The translations under genes were made by a program, and so were the position numbers. Under the pieces are notes generated by a model, which worked only from the letters and a program-made list of their open reading frames with translations, searched no databases and was not told where the DNA came from. DNA of 64,000 nt, from the NCBI RefSeq assembly GCF_007859305.1, contig NZ_VOHE01000004.1, positions 149,232 through 213,231 on the forward strand. Direction: 5' to 3'. The stretch is from Luteimonas wenzhouensis. Its GTDB lineage: Bacteria > Pseudomonadota > Gammaproteobacteria > Xanthomonadales > Xanthomonadaceae. Shown one piece after another: positions 10,627-17,412 of this stretch (positions within the stretch are counted from its first letter, which is position 1; each line of letters opens with the position of its first letter).

Positions 10627-11412
10627 CTACTTGCCCACAGGCGAGAGAGGGCGCGCGGGAAGCGTATGCCGGCCGCCGCGCCGATGGCGAAGCACTGCCG
10701 TCTGCGCCGCGAGCACGACCGCCAGGCCCGCCGCGATCCAGGCCGACGTGTCCGCGCCGGGCAGGGCATGCCCCCACTGCCTCACGGCCACCGCTACCAG
10801 GCCCCACAGCACCGCGGCGACATAGGCCAGGTTGCCGCGCATGCGGTGGTTGAGGACCAGCAGCGTGGCGGCCGCCGCCGCCCACAGCACCAGCGACCAC
10901 GGCAGCTGGCGGTCGCTCGGCAGCAGTTCGTAGGCCACGATCACCTGGGCGAGGTTGAGGAACGCCGCCAGCGTGAGCCAGCCCGCGTGCAGCGACAGCG
11001 GCGCCCAGGCCCAGCCCAGCGGACGCCCGCCGGCCAGGCGTTCGCGTGACAGCAGCAGCGCACAGCGCGCCAGGCACGCCGTCGCGCCGAAGATCACCGC
11101 CAGGCAGAGCCAGAACCACTCCTGCGAGAACAGCGGCATCCACGCCGTGGTGAGGACGAAGCCGCAGGCCGCCCAGGGCGCGGCCCGCGCCAGGGTCGGG
11201 TCGCGCCGGCGCCAGCCGGTCGCCTGCCAGGCCGCATAGGCCAGGTCGAGCAGGAACACCAGGCCCCAGATCGAGAACGCATAGCCGGCCGCGACCAGCA
11301 GGGTGGGGTAGCGGCCGGACACGGTGCCGTTGTCCGGACCGAAGGCACCCGCGTTCGACAGCCAGGCCACGAGTGGCATGGCGAGGGCGGCCAGCAGCAC
11401 CAGGATGCGCAT
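10627..11412 (-). CDS. TspO/MBR-like tryptophan-rich membrane protein
   Basis: A 261-residue integral membrane protein with about eight hydrophobic segments. The N-terminal part carries the pattern seen in long bacterial 'tryptophan-rich sensory' proteins: WLSNAGAFG, then the AGYAFSIWGLVF segment, followed by Trp-rich helices (WMPLFSQEWFW). The true TspO family is about 160 residues, so this is a longer relative and its ligand is unknown. ATG 11412 is the start by position; no strong ribosome binding site precedes it. It follows the 70-residue small gene by 37 bases, probably in one transcript. It converges with the SDR gene across 38 bases. Confidence 0.7.
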   Translation of the reverse strand: MRILVLLAALAMPLVAWLSNAGAFGPDNGTVSGRYPTLLVAAGYAFSIWGLVFLLDLAYAAWQATGWRRRDPTLARAAPWAACGFVLTTAWMPLFSQEWFWLCLAVIFGATACLARCALLLSRERLAGGRPLGWAWAPLSLHAGWLTLAAFLNLAQVIVAYELLPSDRQLPWSLVLWAAAAATLLVLNHRMRGNLAYVAAVLWGLVAVAVRQWGHALPGADTSAWIAAGLAVVLAAQTAVLRHRRGGRHTLPARPLSPVGK

Positions 11413-11449
11413 CGGAGCCGTCCGGGCGATGGGGAGAACGGCGCGCGGG

Positions 11450-11662
11450 TCAGGCGTCGCCGAAGCCGCGGCTGGCCTGGGCGGCCGGGCGCAGCGGGGG
11501 CGTGGCGTCGATGCGCTCGCCGGCCAGGATCGGGTCGCCATGCGGCGCAGTGCGCTGGCCGTCGTCGGCGGGCATGGGCGCGCGGTGGGCCTGGTGCCGC
11601 TGCCAGGCGCGCCAGGCGACGGCGCCGAGGACGCCGGCAGCGAGCAGCTTGAGGATCGACAT
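11450..11662 (-). CDS. Small hypothetical protein with one N-terminal membrane segment
   Basis: A 70-residue protein starting MSILKLLAAGVLGAVAWRAWQRHQ, one short hydrophobic helix followed by a polar, probably disordered tail. Support for a real gene is a strong ribosome binding site (CGGAGG seven bases before the ATG) and its place upstream of the TspO-like gene. No family is recognised, and the function is unknown. Confidence 0.65.
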   Translation of the reverse strand: MSILKLLAAGVLGAVAWRAWQRHQAHRAPMPADDGQRTAPHGDPILAGERIDATPPLRPAAQASRGFGDA

Positions 11663-11871
11663 GGTCGCCTCCGGGTGCGGAAGGGAGCGCCAGCATGGCG
11701 GCGCGGCGGTGATCCGGGCGTGACCACCGGCCGGCCACCGGCCGCGCGGAATGGGCTACGATCCGGCGGACAGTGTTCGCGGGGGGAGGGGCGCGTCACG
11801 GGGACTGGCGTTCGCGCCCGCCCCGGTACGGCCGGTACCGGTCCCGCAGCAAGTGTGGAGAACGACCCGTA

Positions 11872-12270
11872 ATGGATGGCGATGTCCGGACCCGGCTGCA
11901 CCGGGAGTCCGGTGGACGGCTCACTGCGCACGTCACCGGTTCGAGCACCTTCGACAACACCCTGGCCTACTGGCGCACGATCGCCGAGGCGCTGCGCGCC
12001 CAGCCCGCGCGCGAGCTGCTGCTGATCGACGAGCTGCAGGGCCCGTCGCTCGACGCCGGGCAGTGGCGCACGGTGGTGGACGAGGTGGGGGCGGACCTGG
12101 CCAACCTGCGCATCGCCCACGTCAAGCCGCACGGGCTGGGCACGGTGGAGTACTGCGTGCTGCAGGCGCTCGAGTCGGGGCTGGAGGCGCAGGTGTTCTC
12201 CGACCGCAAGAGCGCCAGCCTGTGGCTGAGCTACGGCGAGAGCGCCGGATCGGAGCCCGCGCCGGGCTGA
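11872..12270 (+). CDS. SpoIIAA/STAS-like small protein
   Basis: A 132-residue soluble protein. The pattern GGRLTAHVTGSSTFDNTLAYW, LLLIDELQG, LRIAHVKPHG and AQVFSDRKSASLWL suggests an alternating beta-alpha fold like the SpoIIAA/STAS-like proteins, in which a phosphorylatable Ser often follows the second strand. This assignment rests on pattern only. The ATG at 11872 is preceded by GGAGA 12 bases upstream, a slightly long spacing. The gene is monocistronic and converges on the HzsA-like gene with 39 bases between stops. Confidence 0.6.
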   Translation: MDGDVRTRLHRESGGRLTAHVTGSSTFDNTLAYWRTIAEALRAQPARELLLIDELQGPSLDAGQWRTVVDEVGADLANLRIAHVKPHGLGTVEYCVLQALESGLEAQVFSDRKSASLWLSYGESAGSEPAPG

Positions 12271-12309
12271 GCCGGGCACGACCCCCGGCGCCGCGCCCGG
12301 CCGCAGGAT

Positions 12310-14580
12310 TCAGGTGCCGGGCGAGAGCGGACTGGAGCCATTGCGCCGGCGCGGCACCGAGCCGCCGCCGGCGTCGTCCTGCTTCCAGTGCCTGAGCAGG
12401 GCGCGCAGGGCTTCGGGCTTGTTGCGCGATGCGGCGGCGCCGGCCTGGTTGTACGTGTTCTCGCCGTGGCAGCCGGTGCAGGTGCGGATCTCGCCCGGCT
12501 GCATTGTCACCCACACGCGTTCGCGCACGACCGCTTCGCCGTCGGGATCGGTGGTCTGCCAGGTCAGCGCCTGGCTGGCCGGGACGAACGCGGCCGACGA
12601 GCCGTCGCGCGCGATCGCCACGCTGCCCGCCGGCCCGCCCGGGTTGGCCGGGTTGCCCTGCACCGACATCGGCTGCGCCAGCACCCGCCGGCCGCGGCGG
12701 AAATTGTCGTAGGCACGCACCTGGTTGCCCTGGAAGACCTGGAAGTGCGAGATCGAATACAGCCGGCCGTTGCCGTTGGTGGTCTTCACGCCGCCGGGCA
12801 CCTGCAGGTTGAACGGCTGCTGGCGGTCGGCCCGGTCGCGGCTGGTCTGGTTGCGGACCACCACCAGGGCCAGGCCGCGCGCCTTCATCCACTGGCGCAG
12901 GGCGGCCTCGTTGACCAGTTCCTCGGCCAGCACCGCGCGCTCGGGCGCGTCGAGCTGCGCGGTCGGCGCCGGCGGACGCGGGCGCGCCACCACCTCCACC
13001 GGTTCGAGTTCCCACAGCAGGCCGTCGTAGGTCCGGCGGCTGGCCGGATCCCACCAGCTCACCGACTTGCGGATGCCCGGGGTCAGCGGGTCGCCGGCGG
13101 CCAGGCGGCCGCTGGCGTCGGTCTGGAGCTGGTGCAGGCGCAGTTCGATGCCGCTCTGGAAGCGCGCGCTCGGGGTGTAGGCGGCGACGAAGTGGCCCGA
13201 AGACAGCGGCAGCGGGTTGCGGAACCGGCCGCTGCCGGCCGAGACCGGGGTGATGGTCATCTGGTCGGCGGTGAGGGTCGGCGCGCCGGTCACGCGCACG
13301 ATCCGGCCCGAGGCGCCCTCGCCGAATTCGTTGGCGTGGACGGCGTAGAAGATCCCGGGGTTGCGCGGGTCCTCGCGCAGGTTGAACAGGCCCGAGTCGA
13401 TGTCGATCTCGGTGCGGTTGGCGATCAGCGAGGCGTTGACGGTGTCGGCCAGCGCACCGTCGCCGGTGAACGTGCGCGGCAGGTAGTTGAAGGACAGCTC
13501 GTGGCGCCCGATGTGGTTGAGGCTCAACTCGTCGGTGCCGTCCTGGTTCATCTGCCAGGGCGTGAACAGGTTGTAGGTGAAGCCGTTGACCTGGCCGTAG
13601 GCGTCCGTGCTCGAACGCTCGCGCGGCTCGGGGAAGCTCTCGTCGTTGTTGGCCAGGCGTGGCGCGTTGCTGGCCTCGTTGGCATAGGTCACCGGGCGGA
13701 AGGCCGAATAGTTCTGCTGGTCGCGCTGCAGGTGGTCCCAGCGGGTGAACACCACCCGGCCATGACTGTCGATCGTGGGCGAGAAGGCGCCGCTGGGCGA
13801 GTGGTTGAGCACCCGCAGTTCGCCGCTTGACGGGTCCAGGCTGAAGATGCCGGTGACGGTCTCGGTGCTCTCGTACTCGTCCAGCTGCGGGTACAGGTGG
13901 GCCTGGCCGTTGCGCGGGCGGTCGGAGGTGAACAGGATCCGGTCGTCGCTGGCGTAGACCGGCGAGATGTTGTTGTAGCCGGTGGGCTGGCGGGGGACCT
14001 TGGTGATCCGCGCGGTCTCGCCACGGCCCAGTCCGGTCACCTCGTACAGCTGCCACTTGGCGTTGTCGGCCCCGTGCTGGCGCTCCGGGGCACCGACCAC
14101 CATGCTGAAGACGGCCTTGCTGCCGCTCCAGTGCACCGTCGGCTCGCGCACCGCGATGGCGTTCGCGCCCTGCTGGCCGTCCATGCCGTAGCCGGCTTCG
14201 CGGGTGAGGTTGCGCAGGGTGCCGTCGGGGTAACGGATCATCAGGTCGCCCCCGCGCGGCACCGCCTTGATGTCGGGGAAGTGGTTGGCGAAGGAGGAGA
14301 CGCGGCTGCCGAAGGGATCGCCGGCGAGCGGCACCTGGGTCACGAACAGGATCGGGTTCTGCACCGTCACCGCCTTGGGCGCGGCCGCGGCCATCGCGCG
14401 TGGCGCCCCGGCCACCGCGACCAGCGCCGACGCGGCCAGTGCCTCGTCCTCCTCCACCTGCCCGGCGTCCGCCTGGGGGGGCTGGAGCCCGGCGCCGCAC
14501 GCGGCCAGGAACAGGGTGGCGGCCAGGCACGTCCCGGCGCGGAGGCCGGCGCGGCGGGAGGAAAGGGCGGAATGGATCAT
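12310..14580 (-). CDS. HzsA-related lipoprotein with beta-propeller repeats and a c-type heme motif
   Basis: A 756-residue exported lipoprotein. The signal sequence ends in the lipobox LAAC with C28. The centre shows propeller-like repeats (ISPVYASDDRILFTSDRPR, GAFSPTIDSHGRVVFTRWDHLQRD) as in TolB-type and hydrazine-synthase alpha-subunit proteins. Near the C-terminus lies a single heme motif CTGCH (C701, C704, H705) within a segment that closes HzsA-like proteins. Such relatives are scattered in bacteria that do not do anammox, so hydrazine synthesis is not implied. No heme-maturation or other cytochrome genes adjoin. Likely tethered to the outer membrane in the periplasm; it could act in electron transfer or sugar/ligand oxidation. 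The function is unknown. Confidence 0.72.
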   Translation of the reverse strand: MIHSALSSRRAGLRAGTCLAATLFLAACGAGLQPPQADAGQVEEDEALAASALVAVAGAPRAMAAAAPKAVTVQNPILFVTQVPLAGDPFGSRVSSFANHFPDIKAVPRGGDLMIRYPDGTLRNLTREAGYGMDGQQGANAIAVREPTVHWSGSKAVFSMVVGAPERQHGADNAKWQLYEVTGLGRGETARITKVPRQPTGYNNISPVYASDDRILFTSDRPRNGQAHLYPQLDEYESTETVTGIFSLDPSSGELRVLNHSPSGAFSPTIDSHGRVVFTRWDHLQRDQQNYSAFRPVTYANEASNAPRLANNDESFPEPRERSSTDAYGQVNGFTYNLFTPWQMNQDGTDELSLNHIGRHELSFNYLPRTFTGDGALADTVNASLIANRTEIDIDSGLFNLREDPRNPGIFYAVHANEFGEGASGRIVRVTGAPTLTADQMTITPVSAGSGRFRNPLPLSSGHFVAAYTPSARFQSGIELRLHQLQTDASGRLAAGDPLTPGIRKSVSWWDPASRRTYDGLLWELEPVEVVARPRPPAPTAQLDAPERAVLAEELVNEAALRQWMKARGLALVVVRNQTSRDRADRQQPFNLQVPGGVKTTNGNGRLYSISHFQVFQGNQVRAYDNFRRGRRVLAQPMSVQGNPANPGGPAGSVAIARDGSSAAFVPASQALTWQTTDPDGEAVVRERVWVTMQPGEIRTCTGCHGENTYNQAGAAASRNKPEALRALLRHWKQDDAGGGSVPRRRNGSSPLSPGT

Positions 14581-14817
14581 GGACAGGGCGACCGGGGAAG
14601 CAGGCGGACGGGGCCGCGCGCCGCCCGCGGCGGCAGGGATGACCCCGCCGGCCTGTCGGTCGACGTCAGCGACGTGTTGTCTGGATCCCCCGGGCGAGGA
14701 TTCTTGATCCCGTTCAGGTAACTGGAAGCTGAACGGTCGGTTTTCCCGGCGAATTCGTCGCTCGCACAGTGACAGGTCGCACGGAACTGCGCTTGCAATG
14801 CGCAGTAGGGCACGGTT
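14581..14817. other. 237-base promoter region upstream of the HzsA-like gene
   Basis: No gene is seen. It should hold the minus-strand promoter for the lipoprotein gene. A short inverted repeat, CTGCGC-TTGCAAT-GCGCAG, lies at about 14788-14806 just after the DUF998 stop on the minus strand, and could end that transcript or bind a regulator. Confidence 0.35.
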
Positions 14818-15492
14818 TCAGCCGGTGCGGTCCGGTCCTGTGGAACGACTCCCGAGGTGGCCGGGGTGCGCGCCGGGCCCGCGCGGCCGGGATCGGGCCA
14901 GCAGCAGGCCCGCGGTCGCGGCCAGCCAGCCCACGATCATGGCGATCACCGCCTTCTGCGCCAGGCCACGCGGCAGTTCGCGCCACAACGCCAGCACCCA
15001 GACCGCCGCGAAGCAGGCCAGCGCCCAGGGCAGCAGCCAGCGTGCCGGGGCCCGCCAGCGGGGATCGTGCCGCAGGCGCAGCGACTGCAGCACCAGGCCG
15101 GTGGTCGCGAACAGGAACGCGCCCTGGGCGCTGATGCCGTGCACCAGGCCTTCCAGGGTGCGGTCGGTGCCGGGTATGTCCATCCAGGCATAGGCCGTGG
15201 TGGACAGCCCCGCGCCCGCCAGCGCGAAGGCCAGCAGTGGCGCGGCGCTGCGCGCCGGCGCGGGCGCGCTGCGGTACAGTCCCCAGGCCAGGCCGAGCAT
15301 GGCCATCGCCAGCGCCAGGTACGCGCCCTGCAGCAGCGGGCCCCAGGGGCCGATCAGGTACAGGCTCATCTGGTGCCGCACCGGATCCAGGTCCGGCCGC
15401 AGCAGGTGCAGGGCCAGCGCTGCCAGCACGAACACGGCCAGCCCGGCCAGGGCCAGGCGGGGCCAGAGCGGGGCGGACGGGGAATCGGGCAT
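14818..15492 (-). CDS. DUF998 family membrane protein
   Basis: A 224-residue protein with six predicted hydrophobic helices. The N-terminal LRPDLDPVRHQMSLYLIGPWGPLLQGAY segment is typical of DUF998 proteins (Pro-Asp loop followed by SxYxxG). The family's role is unknown. The C-terminus is a basic, disordered tail (PRGPGAHPG). The ATG at 15492 is the natural start. Its neighbours are tRNA-Met upstream and the HzsA-like lipoprotein downstream; nothing suggests a shared pathway. Confidence 0.75.
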   Translation of the reverse strand: MPDSPSAPLWPRLALAGLAVFVLAALALHLLRPDLDPVRHQMSLYLIGPWGPLLQGAYLALAMAMLGLAWGLYRSAPAPARSAAPLLAFALAGAGLSTTAYAWMDIPGTDRTLEGLVHGISAQGAFLFATTGLVLQSLRLRHDPRWRAPARWLLPWALACFAAVWVLALWRELPRGLAQKAVIAMIVGWLAATAGLLLARSRPRGPGAHPGHLGSRSTGPDRTG

Positions 15493-15601
15493 CGTCGGCG
15501 GCGGACCGGGCGTGGCGTGGGTGCGCCCCGGCGCCGCGTTCCGTGGCCCTTCGTGCGGCCCTTCGTGCGGTACCGGAACCGCCGCGACGGCCGCGGCGGC
15601 A

Positions 15602-15678
15602 TGGTGGCTATGGGTGGACTCGAACCACCGACCCCAGCATTATGAGTGCTGTGCTCTAACCGGCTGAGCTACATAGCC
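15602..15678 (-). tRNA. tRNA-Met (anticodon CAU)
   Basis: A 77-base cloverleaf read on the minus strand: acceptor GGCTATG pairs with CATAGCC, followed by A and an encoded CCA. The D-arm is GCTC...GAGC, the anticodon loop is CTCATAA with CAU at 15642-15644, and the T-loop is GGTTCGAGTCC. The body resembles elongator tRNA-Met. A CAU anticodon could also belong to a lysidine-modified tRNA-Ile2, but the D-arm and AGCACTCATAATGCT stem fit elongator Met of this group better. Confidence 0.95.
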
Positions 15679-15826
15679 AGATCGATCGCGCCCACGCGGC
15701 GGCGAGCCGGTTATTGTCGATGCCGCCGCGGCCGCCGTCAACGCCGGCGCGGCCGCCGGGGCCGGATTGGAAGTTTCACCGCGCCCGTGGCAGAGTCGGA
15801 CGCAGTGGATTTCTGGAGTCCGCATC

Positions 15827-16417
15827 GTGATCGATCCGGACGGTTACCGCCCCAACGTGGGCATCGTGCTGATGCACCCGGACGGCCGCGTCTTCTGGGC
15901 GCGGCGGGTGCGCCGCGACGGCTGGCAGTTCCCGCAGGGCGGGATGAACAGCGACGAGACGCCGATCGAGGCGATGTACCGCGAACTGCGCGAGGAGACC
16001 GGCCTGCTGCCCGAGCACGTGGCCGTGCTCGGCGTGACCCCGGGCTGGTTGCGCTACCGGCTGCCGCGCAACGCCATCCGGCGCAACGACAAGGTGGTGT
16101 GCATCGGCCAGAAGCAGGTCTGGTACCTGCTGCAGTTCACCGGGCAGGAAAGCGACCTGCGCCTGGACCTGACCCCCAAGCCCGAGTTCGACCACTGGCG
16201 CTGGGTCGACTTCTGGTACCCGGTGAAACACGTGGTGACGTTCAAGCGCGGGGTCTATGCCAGCGCACTGCGCCACCTGGCACCGTTCGCGCGCCAGGTC
16301 GCCGGCCCGCAGGCGATCCCCGCGGCGGCCGCCGACCTGTTCGAGCGCAGCCGCCGGCGGCCACGGCGCCGGGTCGGCGGGCACGCGCGCCATCCGGTCC
16401 GCGACCAGACCGACTGA
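15827..16417 (+). CDS. rppH: RNA pyrophosphohydrolase
   Basis: A 196-residue Nudix hydrolase that removes pyrophosphate from the 5' end of mRNA and starts decay. The start [14 protein letters not shown], the WQFPQGG sequence and the Nudix box at residues 38-60 ([13 protein letters not shown]...REETGL) match RppH. The length is longer than in E. coli because of a basic Arg-rich tail ([14 protein letters not shown]), which may bind RNA. The GTG at 15827 was chosen over an upstream ATG because GGAG lies ten bases ahead and the family starts with (M)[11 protein letters not shown]. It is a single gene beside tRNA-Met. Confidence 0.95.
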   Translation: MIDPDGYRPNVGIVLMHPDGRVFWARRVRRDGWQFPQGGMNSDETPIEAMYRELREETGLLPEHVAVLGVTPGWLRYRLPRNAIRRNDKVVCIGQKQVWYLLQFTGQESDLRLDLTPKPEFDHWRWVDFWYPVKHVVTFKRGVYASALRHLAPFARQVAGPQAIPAAAADLFERSRRRPRRRVGGHARHPVRDQTD

Positions 16418-16510
16418 ACTACCTGAACCGGTCAATCACCTGATTTTCCATGGGATCCGGGCGACCGTCCGGGCCGGCGGTGTGCCGGGGGCTAATGGGA
16501 CCGATAGTCT

Positions 16511-16533
16511 TGTTGACAATCATTCTCATGTTG
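16511..16533 (+). promoter_or_regulatory. Candidate Fur box and -35 upstream of bfd
   Basis: TGTTGACAATCATTCTCATG resembles the Fur consensus GATAATGATAATCATTATC over about 14 of 19 positions. It also includes TTGACA at 16513-16518, a consensus -35. Fur binding would therefore block the promoter, which fits iron-dependent control of the ferredoxin gene 40 bases on. The -10 is not clear (CAATAA at 16539 is 20 bases away). Confidence 0.55.
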
Positions 16534-16574
16534 TGGCGCAATAACGGCCCGCTCTCCTCCATCGGCCCACGACC

Positions 16575-16790
16575 TTGTACGTCTGCATCTGCAACGGGAT
16601 CACCGACCAGGACATCCGCGCCGCGGCCGAGGCCGGCTGCAGTTCGTTGCCGGAGCTGACGATGCGCACCGGGGTCGGCGCCTGCTGCGGGACCTGCATC
16701 GAGACCGCCGGTGCCCTGCTCGAGGCCTGCCGGCCGTCCAGCCCGCCCGCGGCCACCACCGCGCTCGTGGTCCTGTCGCGCGCCGCCTGA
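16575..16790 (+). CDS. bfd: Bacterioferritin-associated ferredoxin
   Basis: A 71-residue [2Fe-2S] protein that donates electrons to bacterioferritin for iron release. The cluster ligands are C4, C6, C38 and C41 (YVCICNGIT and GACCGTC). The start is TTG at 16575, since the family begins MYVCICN and no ATG or GTG is available; no clear ribosome binding site precedes it. The C-terminal 20 residues (SPPAATTALVVLSRAA) extend past the usual Bfd end. The gene lies 115 bases upstream of bfr and behind a probable Fur box, so iron starvation should raise its expression. Confidence 0.92.
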   Translation: MYVCICNGITDQDIRAAAEAGCSSLPELTMRTGVGACCGTCIETAGALLEACRPSSPPAATTALVVLSRAA

Positions 16791-16905
16791 ACCCGCCCCC
16801 CTTCCGCGGCCGCGGATACAAATGCACCCGATTCGTGTTCCGCCACGTGTCCGCGCGTGGCGCTAGAGTGTGGTGTCCCCGTTCCACGCTTGCAGGAGTC
16901 CGGCC

Positions 16906-17376
16906 ATGAAGGGCGACGCAGAGGTCATCCGCTATCTCAACAAGGCGCTCTACAACGAGCTGACCGCGATCAACCAGTACTTCCTGCATGCCAAGATGCT
17001 GAAGAACTGGGGCCTGGAGGAGTGGGCCAAGCACGAGTACGAGGAATCGATCGACGAGATGAAGCACGCGGACATGCTGTCCGAGCGCATCCTGTTCCTC
17101 GAGGGCCTGCCGAACTTCCAGGCGCTGGGCAAGCTGAAGATCGGCGAGACGCCGGTGGAGATCCTGCGCTGCGACCTCGCGCTGGAGCTCGAGGGCATCC
17201 CGCTGCTGCGCGAGGCGATCGCGCACTGCGAATCGGTGGGCGACTACGTCAGCCGCAAGCTGCTGGCCGACATCCTCGAGAACGAGGAAGAGCACGTGGA
17301 CTGGCTGGAGACCCAGCTCGACCTGGTCGAACGCATCGGCGTGCAGAACTACCTGCAGAGCAAGCTCGACGACTGA
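16906..17376 (+). CDS. bfr: Bacterioferritin
   Basis: A 156-residue subunit of the 24-mer heme-containing iron store. Ferroxidase ligands E18, E51 and H54 and the heme ligand M52 (IDEMKHAD) are all conserved, and the sequence follows E. coli Bfr closely ([22 protein letters not shown]). The ATG at 16906 has AGGAG seven bases upstream. TAGAGT at 16864-16869 is a likely own -10, so bfr can probably be transcribed apart from bfd. The pair forms an iron storage and release module. Confidence 0.97.
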   Translation: MKGDAEVIRYLNKALYNELTAINQYFLHAKMLKNWGLEEWAKHEYEESIDEMKHADMLSERILFLEGLPNFQALGKLKIGETPVEILRCDLALELEGIPLLREAIAHCESVGDYVSRKLLADILENEEEHVDWLETQLDLVERIGVQNYLQSKLDD

Positions 17377-17383
17377 GCCGCGA

Positions 17384-17405
17384 CGCGCCCGCGCATGCGG
17401 GCGCG
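17384..17405. terminator. GC hairpin between convergent bfr and sensor kinase
   Basis: A 9-bp perfect stem (CGCGCCCGC / GCGGGCGCG) with loop GCAT follows the bfr stop by seven bases and lies just past the end of the convergent kinase gene. The symmetry suits a bidirectional terminator. No T-run is present. Confidence 0.45.
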
Positions 17406-17412
17406 CCCCGGC

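Noticed and set aside
9196-11049. Long frames rich in PSPARGGG/PPPRAGEG through the repeat cluster
   Set aside because: The peptides are translations of the GC hairpin repeats, the same on each copy, and have no independent gene support.
12122-14530. An 802-codon minus-strand frame overlapping the HzsA-like gene
   Set aside because: It is a different frame of the same strand with no signal peptide or motif, while the chosen frame has a lipobox and a heme site.
12310-14580. Reading the HzsA-like protein as evidence for anammox
   Set aside because: No HzsB/C, hydrazine dehydrogenase or heme-rich cluster is present, and relatives occur widely outside anammox bacteria.
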